From positions 1 to 53,111 of the forward strand of contig JAJZTH010000006.1 in the NCBI GenBank assembly GCA_021849075.1: a stretch of 53,111 nt of DNA, written 5' to 3'. Below, one piece after another: positions 8,420 to 17,180 of the stretch. The notes under the pieces are model-generated. The model had not been told where the DNA came from and searched no databases. It worked only from the letters and a program-made list of their open reading frames with translations. The position numbers and the translations under genes were made by a program. The stretch is from Pseudomonadota bacterium. Lineage in GTDB: Bacteria; Pseudomonadota; Alphaproteobacteria; Sphingomonadales; Sphingomonadaceae. Each line of letters opens with the position of its first letter. Positions within the stretch are counted from its first letter, which is position 1.

Positions 8420-11219
8420 TGCGGCCGAGAAGGTCGGCCAGACCGGCAAAGGCGTTGTTCACCGGCTTGGGGCTGCTGCCCGGCGAAGCGGTACGGGGCG
8501 CGCCGCCATCCTTGCCCGGGCGACGATTGCCGCCATCACGCGATTGGCCATCGCGTGGCTTGGCGTCACGCGATTGGGGACCGCGCCCCTGCTGACCCTG
8601 CGGCCGTCCACCCTGCGGACGATCGCTACGCGCCTTCTGACGCCCTCTGAACGCCCAATTGGCGCCGGTTGCCGGGGTCGCCTCGACCACCGCAACCGCT
8701 TCGCCGCCTTCCGCTGCGACGGCGGGCGCGCTTTCGGTTTCGGCCTCTGCGGCGATGGCTTCCGGCTCAGGCGCTGGCGCAATCGGCTGCGGCGTGATCG
8801 GCCGGAAGCCGGCCAGCCGCATCAGTTGCAGGAAGGATGCTTCGGACAGGCCCAGCGACACGATCTGGGGGCTGGTATGCATGAACGGTTCGTTCTTCGC
8901 GATCGTTTCATGCGCGGTCCGGGCCATGCGTTCGGCCATGTCGATGCGCAGCATCTGGTCGCCAAAGCCTCGGAAGCCCGCGATCCGCGCGCCCATTTGC
9001 GCCACTTTCTCGCCCGCCGGGATCAGGGTCAGCCCCGGGCCGGGCAGCGGCAGACAGGGCTTGGCGATGCGCGCGGCCAGCAGGGCGGAGCGCCAGCGCG
9101 CCGCGCCCGGCTTCAGCAGGCCATGATGATAAATGTCCAATACGCCGATATCGATGCCCGCCTTGCGCAGCAGATGGCGTTGTTCCTTGTCCAGATGGCC
9201 CAGCGCCGAATCGAGATCGACCCGCGCGATCACGCCGCCAGCGTCGCCCAACTGGGCAAAGACGGCGCGCACGACGGCGGGCACGGCCGGATCGGCGGCG
9301 CTTTCCGCCATCTTCACCAGCGGCAGCAGATGCTTCTGCTTCTGTGCCTCGAACCAGGCGGCCAGACGGGCGACGACCTGCTTCTGCACATCCTGACCCA
9401 GGCTAAGTAACGCGCGATCCAGCCGAATTTCGGGCGCCAGCAGGCTTGGCCCCGCCAGCAGAGAGGCCACGGGCGTCTCCCCCCAGGCGATCCCCGGCGC
9501 CTGTCCCGCTTCGTCCAGCAGGGCGAAATCCGTATCCGCCGCTGCAATCAGTTCTTCAGCCTTCACTCGTAATACCTTTCCAAGGCGCCGTTCCGCGGCC
9601 GCCAGCAACATCTTTCGGTCCTGATGCCGCGTAGCGGGATCGACCGAGAAACGAAATCCGTCAAGTCGCCCGATCGTCTCGCCATCGACGCAGACCGTCC
9701 CATCCTGCTCCACGGTGACGGGCAGGGTGCTGGCATTCTGGCCGATATCGCGCAGCAGGACGGATGTGCGCCGGTCCACGAAACGCTGCGTCAGCGCGGC
9801 GTGCAGGGCGTCGGACAGTTTTTCCTCCAGCGCGCGGGTGCGTTCGGCCATTTCGACCGGATGGGCCAGCCAGTCGGGGCGATGGGCGATGTAGGACCAT
9901 GTCCGCGCCGCCGCGATCCGGCCCGACAGCGTGTCGATATCGCCCTGCACCGAATCGAGTCGCGCCACCTGCTGGGCGAACCAGTCGCGCGGGATATGGC
10001 CGGTTCCTTCCGACAGGAAACGCCAGATGCGGCTGACCATGCGGGCATGGTGCTCTGCGCCCAGCTTCTGGAAATCGGGCAGGCCGCATGCCGACCACAG
10101 CCGCTCGACCTGCCTTTTGCCCTTTACCCGTTCGATCACCAGCGGATCGTCGGCCATGCGGCGCAGCACGGCATGGTCCACCGCTTCGGGCGCGGCGCGC
10201 AATTGCGGCCGTTCGGGCTTTTGCTCCAAATCGAACAGCAAATGGTCCAGCCGGTCGGTGCGCGGCGTACCGTTGCGCCAGAAAAGCTGCTCCACCGGCG
10301 GGAAGCGATGCGCCTCGATCGCTTCGATTTCTTCGGGCGTGAAGGCGGCGTCGCCATCTTCATGACCCAGACTGCCGAAGGTGCCATCCTTGTGATGTCG
10401 CCCGGCGCGCCCGGCAATTTGCGCCATTTCGCTGACGGTCAGGCGGCGGCTGCGGCGGCCATCGAACTTGCGCAGCGAGGCAAAGGCGACATGGGCCACG
10501 TCCAGGTTCAGGCCCATGCCGATCGCATCGGTCGCGACCAGATAATCGACCTCGCCATTCAGGAACATCTGCACCTGGGCATTGCGGGTGCGGGGGGACA
10601 GGGCGCCCATCACCACCGCCGCGCCGCCGCGGAACCGGCGCAGCATTTCCGCCACGGCATAGACTTCCTCGGCGGAGAAGGCGACGATGGCGGATCGCTT
10701 GGGCAGGCGGGACAATTTCTTCGCGCCGGCATAGGACAGGGTCGAAAAACGCGGCCGGCCGATGATCTCCACATCGGGCACCAGCGCCTTCACCAGCTTG
10801 GCGATGCTGGCGGACCCCAGGATCATTGTCTCCTCACGCCCCCGCGCGCGCAGCAGCCGATCGGTGAAGATATGGCCGCGCTCCGGGTCCGAACCCAATT
10901 GCGCCTCGTCCAGCGCGACGAAGGCGAAATCCTCCTTCACGCCGCTTTCCCGCCCCCCGCCGATCGGCATGGATTCGGCCGTACACAGGAAATAGCGCGC
11001 GCCCGGCGGCACGATCTTTTCCTCGCCGGTGATGAGCGCGACCAGCTGCGGCCCCTTGATCGCGACCACCCGGTCATAGACTTCACGCGCCAGCAGGCGC
11101 AGCGGAAAGCCCATCATGCCGCTGGAGTGGCCGCACATGCGCTCGACCGCGAGATGCGTCTTGCCGGTGTTGGTAGGCCCGAGAACGGCGGTGATGGGCG
11201 AACGGGCGAAGGATGCCAT
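8412..11219 (-). CDS. SUV3-like ATP-dependent RNA helicase
   Basis: A 935-residue superfamily 2 helicase resembling mitochondrial SUV3, the degradosome helicase. Walker A GPTNTGKT lies at 14-21, DEAQ at 104-107, then SAS, and QIAGRAGRH as motif VI. The middle and C-terminal parts match the SUV3 helical region; the last 80 or so residues are low-complexity, Arg/Gly/Gln/Asp-rich and probably disordered RNA-binding tail. The frame is open to 11390, but ATG 11219 directly precedes the helicase core and follows an AGGA. That ribosome site lies in a small hairpin (11223-11241). Likely role: RNA unwinding in decay or ribosome assembly. Confidence 0.9.
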   Translation of the reverse strand: MASFARSPITAVLGPTNTGKTHLAVERMCGHSSGMMGFPLRLLAREVYDRVVAIKGPQLVALITGEEKIVPPGARYFLCTAESMPIGGGRESGVKEDFAFVALDEAQLGSDPERGHIFTDRLLRARGREETMILGSASIAKLVKALVPDVEIIGRPRFSTLSYAGAKKLSRLPKRSAIVAFSAEEVYAVAEMLRRFRGGAAVVMGALSPRTRNAQVQMFLNGEVDYLVATDAIGMGLNLDVAHVAFASLRKFDGRRSRRLTVSEMAQIAGRAGRHHKDGTFGSLGHEDGDAAFTPEEIEAIEAHRFPPVEQLFWRNGTPRTDRLDHLLFDLEQKPERPQLRAAPEAVDHAVLRRMADDPLVIERVKGKRQVERLWSACGLPDFQKLGAEHHARMVSRIWRFLSEGTGHIPRDWFAQQVARLDSVQGDIDTLSGRIAAARTWSYIAHRPDWLAHPVEMAERTRALEEKLSDALHAALTQRFVDRRTSVLLRDIGQNASTLPVTVEQDGTVCVDGETIGRLDGFRFSVDPATRHQDRKMLLAAAERRLGKVLRVKAEELIAAADTDFALLDEAGQAPGIAWGETPVASLLAGPSLLAPEIRLDRALLSLGQDVQKQVVARLAAWFEAQKQKHLLPLVKMAESAADPAVPAVVRAVFAQLGDAGGVIARVDLDSALGHLDKEQRHLLRKAGIDIGVLDIYHHGLLKPGAARWRSALLAARIAKPCLPLPGPGLTLIPAGEKVAQMGARIAGFRGFGDQMLRIDMAERMARTAHETIAKNEPFMHTSPQIVSLGLSEASFLQLMRLAGFRPITPQPIAPAPEPEAIAAEAETESAPAVAAEGGEAVAVVEATPATGANWAFRGRQKARSDRPQGGRPQGQQGRGPQSRDAKPRDGQSRDGGNRRPGKDGGAPRTASPGSSPKPVNNAFAGLADLLGRNG

Positions 11220-11222
11220 GGT

Positions 11223-11241
11223 CCTGCCTATGTCGGGCAGG
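11223..11241 (-). promoter_or_regulatory. Hairpin over the helicase ribosome-binding site
   Basis: On the minus strand CCTGCC and GGCAGG pair across a 7-base loop, and the 3' arm contains the purine-rich sequence that would bind the ribosome, three bases before the ATG. A 6-bp GC-rich stem here could lower translation until opened by temperature or a helper factor. Seen in sequence; effect inferred. Confidence 0.4.
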
Positions 11242-11445
11242 ATGCGTGCGCGGGCAAGAGGGGATTGCAGGTTCCCGGGCAATATCGCGCCCGTCCGGCT
11301 CCCGCCACGCTTCGTCGCAGCCCCGACTGTCATCGCATCGTCTTTATTTGACTTTAACCCTGTACGTTCACAACAGTACCACCCACGCATGGCGCGGGGG
11401 ACGTTGCCGATGCGGCAATGAAAAGAATGCGTTGGGGTCGCGGTT

Positions 11446-12975
11446 TTGTTTCACGATAGCCAGTTCGGTCCGCAGCAAGGGGGCGCTTCGGTGTCTCTCT
11501 GGCTCGCCGATTCGCTTCAGCAGGCGCCGGCCGCCTCGCCGCAGGACTGGCGCACGCGCCTGCGTGAATGGGCCGATGAGCTCGATCTGGTCCCCGATCT
11601 TGGTCAGCGCATCGGCAGCCTCACCTGGTTTCGCGGACTTGCCACCTGTTTTGGCCTGTGCGCCACCGCCCTTTATCTTTCCCCGGCTTTTGAGGCGATT
11701 CCGGGCGTTCCCGGCCCGGTTCTGAGCAGCGCGCATTATGATGAGGTGCGCAGCCAGATGATCACTCCGCTGGCGCTGGGGGCGGACAGTGGCCGCCATA
11801 TGGGACCGACCGATGCGGTTCAGCCGCTGCGCGAAACGCCCGAACGCCCGCAGATCGAACTTTCCGCGCAGGTGGGTAGCAGTGATACGCTGCCCCGCGC
11901 CTTGTCGCGCGCCGGCGTCAGCAGCGGCGATGTGGCCACCGTGATGGCGATGGTCGGCGGCGATATCGATGCCGGGGTGAAGCCGGGCACGCGACTCGAC
12001 ATCATATTGGGCCGCCGCGCCAGCCGCGATCGGCCGCGTCCGCTCGATCGGCTGGCCTTCCGCGCCCGGCTCGATCTCGACATGGAAGTGACCCGCGCCG
12101 GCGGCGTCCTTTCGGTGCGCCGCATTCCGATCCGCGTCGACAATACGCCGCTGCGCATTCAGGGCGTGGTCGGCGACAGCATCTATCGGTCGGCCCGCGC
12201 GGCTGGCGCGCCGCCCAAGGCGGTACAGGCATTTTTGCGCGTTATCGCGGGGCAGGTCGACCTTGGCGGCATCGGTGCGGGCGATCGCTATGACATCGTT
12301 ACCGAATATCGCCGCGCCGAAACCGGCGATGTGGAGGTGGGTGAACTCCTTTATGCCGGGCTGAAGCGCGCGCGCGGCAAATCGATCGACATGCTCAAAT
12401 GGACCAAGGACGGCCGCACTGAATGGTTCGAGGCGTCGGGTGTGGGCGAACGGCGCGGCGTCTTGTCCGCCCCGGTGTCTGGCCGCATGTCCTCCGGCTT
12501 CGGGATGCGGCGTCACCCGATATTGGGCTATACCCGCATGCATGCCGGCATCGATTTTGCCGCCCGCTATGGATCGCCCATCTATGCCGTGACCGACGGC
12601 GTCATCTCCTATGCCGGCCGGCATGGCGGCCATGGCAATTATGTCCGCATCGAACATGGCGGCGGTCTTGCCACGGGCTATGCCCATATGAGCCGCATTG
12701 CGGCGGCTTCGGGACAGCGGGTGCGGCGCGGTCAGGTGATCGGCTATGTCGGTTCGACCGGCCTGTCGACCGGCCCGCATCTTCACTATGAACTGTATCG
12801 CCGGGGGCAGGTGGTCAATCCGTTGTCGGTGAAATTCACCACCGTCGCCCAGCTTGCCGGGGGCGAACTGGTGGCCTTCCGCGCCCGTCTGGCCCAATAT
12901 CAGGGGCTGCGCGTCGGTCTGCACGACAATTTCGCGCAAAAGGCCGCAACAACTCCGGTCGCGGCAGGCAAATAA
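11446..12975 (+). CDS. M23-family peptidoglycan endopeptidase, membrane-anchored
   Basis: A roughly 500-residue periplasmic peptidase of the LytM type. The C-terminal third holds the zinc site: H366 and D370 in HAGIDF, H414 in GYAHM, and H447 in HLHYE. A hydrophobic stretch near residues 65-82 follows a cytoplasmic-looking N-terminus and should anchor it in the inner membrane; the middle resembles the OapA/LysM-like region common in long M23 proteins. The start is uncertain: TTG at 11446 opens the frame, but GTG at 11491 is preceded by AAGGGGG at good spacing and would remove 15 residues. It probably cuts peptide cross-links during growth or division. Confidence 0.9.
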   Translation: MFHDSQFGPQQGGASVSLWLADSLQQAPAASPQDWRTRLREWADELDLVPDLGQRIGSLTWFRGLATCFGLCATALYLSPAFEAIPGVPGPVLSSAHYDEVRSQMITPLALGADSGRHMGPTDAVQPLRETPERPQIELSAQVGSSDTLPRALSRAGVSSGDVATVMAMVGGDIDAGVKPGTRLDIILGRRASRDRPRPLDRLAFRARLDLDMEVTRAGGVLSVRRIPIRVDNTPLRIQGVVGDSIYRSARAAGAPPKAVQAFLRVIAGQVDLGGIGAGDRYDIVTEYRRAETGDVEVGELLYAGLKRARGKSIDMLKWTKDGRTEWFEASGVGERRGVLSAPVSGRMSSGFGMRRHPILGYTRMHAGIDFAARYGSPIYAVTDGVISYAGRHGGHGNYVRIEHGGGLATGYAHMSRIAAASGQRVRRGQVIGYVGSTGLSTGPHLHYELYRRGQVVNPLSVKFTTVAQLAGGELVAFRARLAQYQGLRVGLHDNFAQKAATTPVAAGK

Positions 12976-13015
12976 GGCGCTTTGCGCGCTGCGCCCGCTC
13001 CGCTAACGGGCGGTC

Positions 13016-13798
13016 ATGACTGGTTCCGTTACCGCCATCCTGCTCGCCGGCGCGCGCCCGATTCCCGATCCGCTTGCCGCCGCTGCGGGCGTTGCGGTGA
13101 AGCCGCTGGTGCCGGTGGGCGGAGAGCCGATGATCAACCGCCCTGCGCGTGCGTTGCTGGATCATCCGGCGATCGGTCAGGTCATCATCCTTACCCAGCG
13201 GCCCGACTTGTTCGCCGCCGATCCCGCCACCAACTGGCTGGCAACGCATCCGCGCGTGCGGTTCGAAACGGGTGGACAGGGAATAGCTTCTTCCCTGCTG
13301 GCGTTGCTGGAGGCGGGCAATCTGCCCTTTCCGATCCTGCTGACCACGGCGGACCACGTGCTGCTGGACCGCGCCATGCTGGACCAGTTCGTGCGCGAAG
13401 CCACCGGGGCGGACATTGCCGTCGCCATGGTGGAGCGGGAAACGCTGCTGGCGCGCTATCCCGGATCGCGCCGCACCTGGCTCAAATTTCGCGACGGCTG
13501 GTGGTCGGGCGCGAACATCTTTTGGTTCGGTAGCAACAAGGCGCGATCGATCATCGCCCTGTGGCAGGAGGTTGAGCAGGACCGCAAGAAGGGGTGGAAA
13601 ATCCTCGCCGCCTTCGGTCCCTTCGCTCTGCTTGGCGCGCTGCTGCGCATCCTGACGCTGCGGGGCGGCATCGCCCGGATCGGCCGCAAATTCGGCCTGA
13701 CCGCGCGGCTTGTGGCGATGGACAGCCCGGAAGCCTGCATCGACGCCGACAAGCCGGACGATGTGACGCTGATCGAGTCGATCCTGAAGCGCCGGTAA
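13016..13798 (+). CDS. NTP-transferase (MobA/GlmU-like fold) domain protein
   Basis: A 260-residue cytoplasmic protein beginning with a Rossmann-type strand, ILLAGARP, and KPLVPVGGEPMI, the pattern of sugar-1-phosphate or molybdopterin nucleotidyltransferases. TTADH at about residue 105 corresponds to the metal-binding aspartate of that fold. A C-terminal hydrophobic patch (LAAFGPFALLGALLRIL) may associate with the membrane. The gene stands 40 bases after the M23 peptidase, possibly in the same transcript, and converges with rnhA. Substrate unknown; a role in envelope sugar metabolism is only suggested by fold. Confidence 0.8.
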   Translation: MTGSVTAILLAGARPIPDPLAAAAGVAVKPLVPVGGEPMINRPARALLDHPAIGQVIILTQRPDLFAADPATNWLATHPRVRFETGGQGIASSLLALLEAGNLPFPILLTTADHVLLDRAMLDQFVREATGADIAVAMVERETLLARYPGSRRTWLKFRDGWWSGANIFWFGSNKARSIIALWQEVEQDRKKGWKILAAFGPFALLGALLRILTLRGGIARIGRKFGLTARLVAMDSPEACIDADKPDDVTLIESILKRR

Positions 13799-13805
13799 CG
13801 CGAAA

Positions 13806-14252
13806 TTATTTCCTAAAACTCTCCGCCGCCGCGCAGGCCAGCTTGTCGGCGCGTTCATTTTCCGGGTGGCCGGCATGGCCCTTGACCCATTGCCACGTCA
13901 CCTTGTGGGGCGCGGCGGCCTTGACCAGCGCCTGCCAGATTTCGACATTCTTGACCGGCTTGTTGTCGGCGGTGCGCCAGCCCTTCTTCTGCCAGCCGAA
14001 CACCCATTTGGTGATGCCGTCCATCACATATTTGCTGTCGGTATAGAGCGTGACCTGACAGGGCTTCTTCAGCAGATTGAGCGCCTCGACCGCCGCCATC
14101 ATCTCCATGCGGTTATTGGTTGTTTGCGCTTCCCCGCCAGAGATTTCCTTCTCCTTCTCGCCAAAGCGCAGCACCGCGCCCCAGCCGCCCGGGCCGGGAT
14201 TGCCCTTGCACGCGCCGTCGGTGAAAATGTCGACATGGGGAAGATCGGTCAT
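13806..14252 (-). CDS. rnhA: Ribonuclease HI
   Basis: Degrades RNA in RNA-DNA hybrids. The 148-residue protein has the full catalytic set: D12 in [12 protein letters not shown]50 in NNRMEMMA, D72 in [11 protein letters not shown] and D136 in [12 protein letters not shown] 14252 yields the usual length; the frame continues upstream only through a palindromic repeat. It lies downstream of ispH and thrB on the same strand, separated from thrB by the repeat at 14273-14350, which may shape its expression. The window thus encodes both RNase H types (rnhA here, rnhB at 3949). Confidence 0.96.
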   Translation of the reverse strand: MTDLPHVDIFTDGACKGNPGPGGWGAVLRFGEKEKEISGGEAQTTNNRMEMMAAVEALNLLKKPCQVTLYTDSKYVMDGITKWVFGWQKKGWRTADNKPVKNVEIWQALVKAAAPHKVTWQWVKGHAGHPENERADKLACAAAESFRK

Positions 14253-14272
14253 GAAAGCGAAAACCTGTAATC

Positions 14273-14350
14273 CCGTCCGCCCTGAGCTTGTCGAAGGGCC
14301 GTCCTTCTCCGCAAGAAGGGACAAGGCTTCGACAGGCTCAGCCCGAACGG
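14273..14350. repeat. Palindromic REP-like element, copy 1
   Basis: Arms 14273-14296 and 14327-14350 pair over 24 bases around a 30-base spacer that itself contains a short hairpin. The arms contain the GAGCTTGTCGAAG / CTTCGACAGGCTC core. The same element recurs at 17080-17157 (inverted) and 39690-39780. It fills the spacer between thrB and rnhA. Confidence 0.9.
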
Positions 14351-14356
14351 CTTTTC

Positions 14357-15334
14357 TTATTGTCCCAGCAATTCCGCCGGGTTCGCGCTGGCGTAAAAGT
14401 CCAGCCGGCGCAGATAGGCGAGCGGGTCTTTGCGCGTCACCAGCGCGTCGGCCGGCGTATTGATCCAGTCGAACGCGCGGGTCAGCAGGAAACGCAACGC
14501 CGCGCCCCGGCACAGGATCGGGAAAGCGGCCCGTTCGGCTTCGCTCAGCCCATGCGCCTGCATATAGCCTTCGCCAATCGCCGCCGCCCGATCGCCAAAC
14601 CAGGTCGCGCCGTCATTGCTGAAGCACCAGGCGCTGTGCGTGACAGCCAGATCATAGGCGCGAATGTCGGTGCAGCTGAAATAGAAATCGATCAGGCCCG
14701 TGACCTCGTCTCCCAGCATCAGCACATTGTCGGGAAACAGATCGGCATGGATGACGCTGCGGGGCAGGTCGGCGGGCCAATGGGCGTCGAGGAAGGTCAG
14801 TTCCTGCGCCACCCGCGCGCCCAGGCCCGGTTCGATCTGGTCGAAATCTGCGCCGCACCGGGCGGCCAGCGCATGCCAGCCATCCTTGTCGAGCGCATTA
14901 CGCCGTTCCCCGGCGAAGCCCTGCGCCGCCTTGTGCAATTCGCCCAGCGCCGCGCCGGCGGCGCGCGCCTGACCCGGCGTCGGTTCCGTCAGTGAAATGC
15001 CGGTCAGAAATTCGATCAGACAGGCGGGCCGGCCCGAAAGCTGCTGGAGTCGCTTGCCTTCCCGGTCGGCGATGAAGCGGGGGACGAGGCAGCCGCGCGC
15101 ACCCAGATGATCCAGCAGGTCCATGAAGAAAGGCAAATCCGCCTCATCCACCCGCTTTTCATACAGGGTCAGTATATAGCGATGCCCTTTGCCGTCGGGA
15201 CCAGTGGTTTCCAGCAGATAATTGCTGTTCTCCACGCCTTCGGCAATGCCCTTGGCCGACACCAGCCGCCCGGCGTCATAGCGCAGCAGGAAAGCGTCGA
15301 TCTCTTCGGCGGGAACATGGGTATAGACGGCCAT
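14357..15334 (-). CDS. thrB: Homoserine kinase (APH-fold type)
   Basis: Phosphorylates homoserine for threonine synthesis. This 325-residue protein belongs to the aminoglycoside-phosphotransferase-like ThrB class found in alphaproteobacteria and Pseudomonas, not the GHMP class of E. coli. The N-terminal [11 protein letters not shown] region and the catalytic [13 protein letters not shown] followed by [11 protein letters not shown] metal loop are clear. It starts only three bases after ispH ends, so the two are co-transcribed. The REP-like element follows its stop codon. Confidence 0.94.
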   Translation of the reverse strand: MAVYTHVPAEEIDAFLLRYDAGRLVSAKGIAEGVENSNYLLETTGPDGKGHRYILTLYEKRVDEADLPFFMDLLDHLGARGCLVPRFIADREGKRLQQLSGRPACLIEFLTGISLTEPTPGQARAAGAALGELHKAAQGFAGERRNALDKDGWHALAARCGADFDQIEPGLGARVAQELTFLDAHWPADLPRSVIHADLFPDNVLMLGDEVTGLIDFYFSCTDIRAYDLAVTHSAWCFSNDGATWFGDRAAAIGEGYMQAHGLSEAERAAFPILCRGAALRFLLTRAFDWINTPADALVTRKDPLAYLRRLDFYASANPAELLGQ

Positions 15335-15337
15335 GGT

Positions 15338-16297
15338 TCAGGCGGTCTCCAGTCCGCGGGGCAGCTTGAAGGCGATATTCTCCTTCGCCGTTTCCACCTG
15401 CTGTTCCTCGACCGTGAAGCGCTCGCCGATCCGCTCCACCACCTCGCGCACCAGCACTTCGGGGGCGGAGGCGCCAGCGGTCAGCCCCAGCGTCTTCACC
15501 CCGTCGAGCCAGGCGAAATCAATGTCGGCTGCGCGCTGGATCAGGCGGGCAGGGGTGCCTTCGCGCTCCGCCACTTCGACGAGGCGCAGCGAGTTTGAAC
15601 TGTTGGGCGCCCCGATCACATAGACGGCGTCGCACTGCGCGGCGATCGCCTTGACGGCGGTCTGGCGGTTCGACGTGGCGTAGCAGATATCCTCGCCTTT
15701 GGGCGCGGATATGGTGGGAAAGCGGCGCTCCAGCGTCGCCACGATCGCGGCGGTATCGTCCACCGACAGGGTGGTCTGCGTCAGGAAGGCCAGATTGTCG
15801 GGATCGGCGGGCGCAAAGGCTTCTGCGTCCTCCACCGTCTCGATCAGGGTCATCGTGTCCGCCGGAACCTGCCCGAATGTGCCGATAACTTCGGGATGTC
15901 CCTTGTGGCCGATGAACAATATATGCCGGCCGGCCTCGACCTGCCGTTCGGCCTGGCGATGGACCTTGCTGACCAGCGGGCAGGTGGCGTCCAGATAGTC
16001 GAGACCGCGCTCTTCCGCCTTGGCCGGCACCGCCTTGGGCACGCCATGGGCGGAAAAGACGACCGGCACGCCATCGGGCACCTGATCCAGTTCCTCTACG
16101 AAGATCGCGCCTTTTGCCTTCAGGCTGTCGACCACAAACTTGTTGTGGACGATTTCGTGGCGGACATAGACGGGCGCGCCATATTTCTCGATCGCCCGCT
16201 CCACGATGATGATCGCGCGGTCGACCCCCGCGCAAAAACCGCGCGGGGCGGCGATCAACAGGGTCATGGGCGGCAGGATTGCGGGCGCATCGGTCAT
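15338..16297 (-). CDS. ispH: 4-hydroxy-3-methylbut-2-enyl diphosphate reductase
   Basis: Last enzyme of the MEP isoprenoid pathway, reducing HMBPP to IPP and DMAPP with a [4Fe-4S] cluster. The 319-residue protein has all three cluster cysteines: C22 in [12 protein letters not shown]106 in [11 protein letters not shown] and C205 in [14 protein letters not shown] 16297 is chosen over the further upstream open frame; a second in-frame ATG ten codons later (16267) would also keep the domain whole. It heads the ispH-thrB-rnhA run and is divergent from the lipoprotein gene. Confidence 0.96.
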   Translation of the reverse strand: MTDAPAILPPMTLLIAAPRGFCAGVDRAIIIVERAIEKYGAPVYVRHEIVHNKFVVDSLKAKGAIFVEELDQVPDGVPVVFSAHGVPKAVPAKAEERGLDYLDATCPLVSKVHRQAERQVEAGRHILFIGHKGHPEVIGTFGQVPADTMTLIETVEDAEAFAPADPDNLAFLTQTTLSVDDTAAIVATLERRFPTISAPKGEDICYATSNRQTAVKAIAAQCDAVYVIGAPNSSNSLRLVEVAEREGTPARLIQRAADIDFAWLDGVKTLGLTAGASAPEVLVREVVERIGERFTVEEQQVETAKENIAFKLPRGLETA

Positions 16298-16424
16298 ATT
16301 CAGCCGCTTAGGGCAATGTGCCGCAGGAGGAAAGCCGCTTCCTTGCGGTTGCGTGGTGGGCGGCGGATGGATAAGGAAGCGCAAAGCGTCCGGTTCTGTG
16401 GGCCATGACAAGGAATATCTGTCT

Positions 16425-17063
16425 GTGAAACTGTCTCCTATCGCCCTGACTGCTATGCTGGCTCTGGCCCTGGCCGGTTGTTCGCGTCGGGGTGAGATTG
16501 ATGCGACCGGCGGCATCGTCGCGGTGCGCTCGGCCTGCCCGACGGCGGCGATTCCGGCGCAGACCGGTGACGTCACGCTGTTCAATCCGGCAAACAGCAC
16601 GGATGCCTCCGCGATCGATGTGGTGGCGAACATCACCGACCTGCGTTCCACCTGTGCCGATGGCGCGCAATTTTATACCGAAGCGACCTTCACCGTGAAT
16701 GCGCGCCGCAGCGATGCCGGCGCGGCGCGGCAGGTGACTTTGCCTTATTTCTCGGCCGTGGTTCAGGGCGGCAACGCCGTCGTCGCCAAGCGCATCGGTC
16801 AGGTCACGCTGAATTTCGCGGCTGGCGAATATCGCGCCAGCGCGCAGGCCAAGGCGGGTTCCTATGTGAACAAGCCCGCCGCGACCCTGCCGGCGGATAT
16901 CCAGCAAAAGATTACGCAAAAGCGCAAGGCGGGCGACGCCGACGCCGCGATCGATCCCTTCGCCCAGCCGGACGTCAAGGCGGCGTTGCAGCGAACCAGC
17001 TTCGAGTTGCTCGTGGGTTTCAACCTGACCCAGGACCAGCTCAAATATAACGCGACCCGTTAA
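16425..17063 (+). CDS. Putative lipoprotein of unknown function
   Basis: A 212-residue protein starting at GTG 16425, with AAGGA about 10 bases upstream. A short hydrophobic signal ends in LALAGC, so cleavage and lipidation at Cys19 are expected and the mature protein would sit on the inner or outer membrane. The rest is soluble, rich in beta-prone segments and without recognised motifs. No family is assigned. It lies between divergent ispH and the palindromic element in front of argS. The earlier open frame (from 16206) lacks a signal sequence and overlaps ispH, so it was not used. Confidence 0.78.
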   Translation: MKLSPIALTAMLALALAGCSRRGEIDATGGIVAVRSACPTAAIPAQTGDVTLFNPANSTDASAIDVVANITDLRSTCADGAQFYTEATFTVNARRSDAGAARQVTLPYFSAVVQGGNAVVAKRIGQVTLNFAAGEYRASAQAKAGSYVNKPAATLPADIQQKITQKRKAGDADAAIDPFAQPDVKAALQRTSFELLVGFNLTQDQLKYNATR

Positions 17064-17079
17064 GCGCGGCCCCATTCAA

Positions 17080-17157
17080 CCGTTCGGGCTGAGCTTGTCG
17101 AAGCCCAGCCCTTTTTTGCACAAAAGAGCGGCCCTTCGACAGGCTCAGGGCGAACGG
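17080..17157. repeat. Palindromic REP-like element, copy 2 (inverted relative to copies 1 and 3)
   Basis: Arms 17080-17103 and 17134-17157 pair over 24 bases around a 30-base spacer. Here the GGGCTGAG-type arm is on the left, the reverse of copies 1 and 3. It lies between the lipoprotein stop and argS, ending about 24 bases before the argS start, so it will be in the argS leader if transcribed. Confidence 0.9.
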
Positions 17158-17180
17158 AACTTGCAGGAAAGTTTCGTCCC

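Noticed and set aside
9624..11351. 575-codon plus-strand frame opposite the SUV3-like helicase
   Set aside because: Helicase motifs on the minus strand are complete, and the plus-strand product has a composition typical of GC-rich shadows.
11348..11376. TTGACT as a -35 for the M23 peptidase gene
   Set aside because: The -10 at correct spacing (CAACAG or neighbours) is poor; the region may hold divergent promoters but none is convincing.
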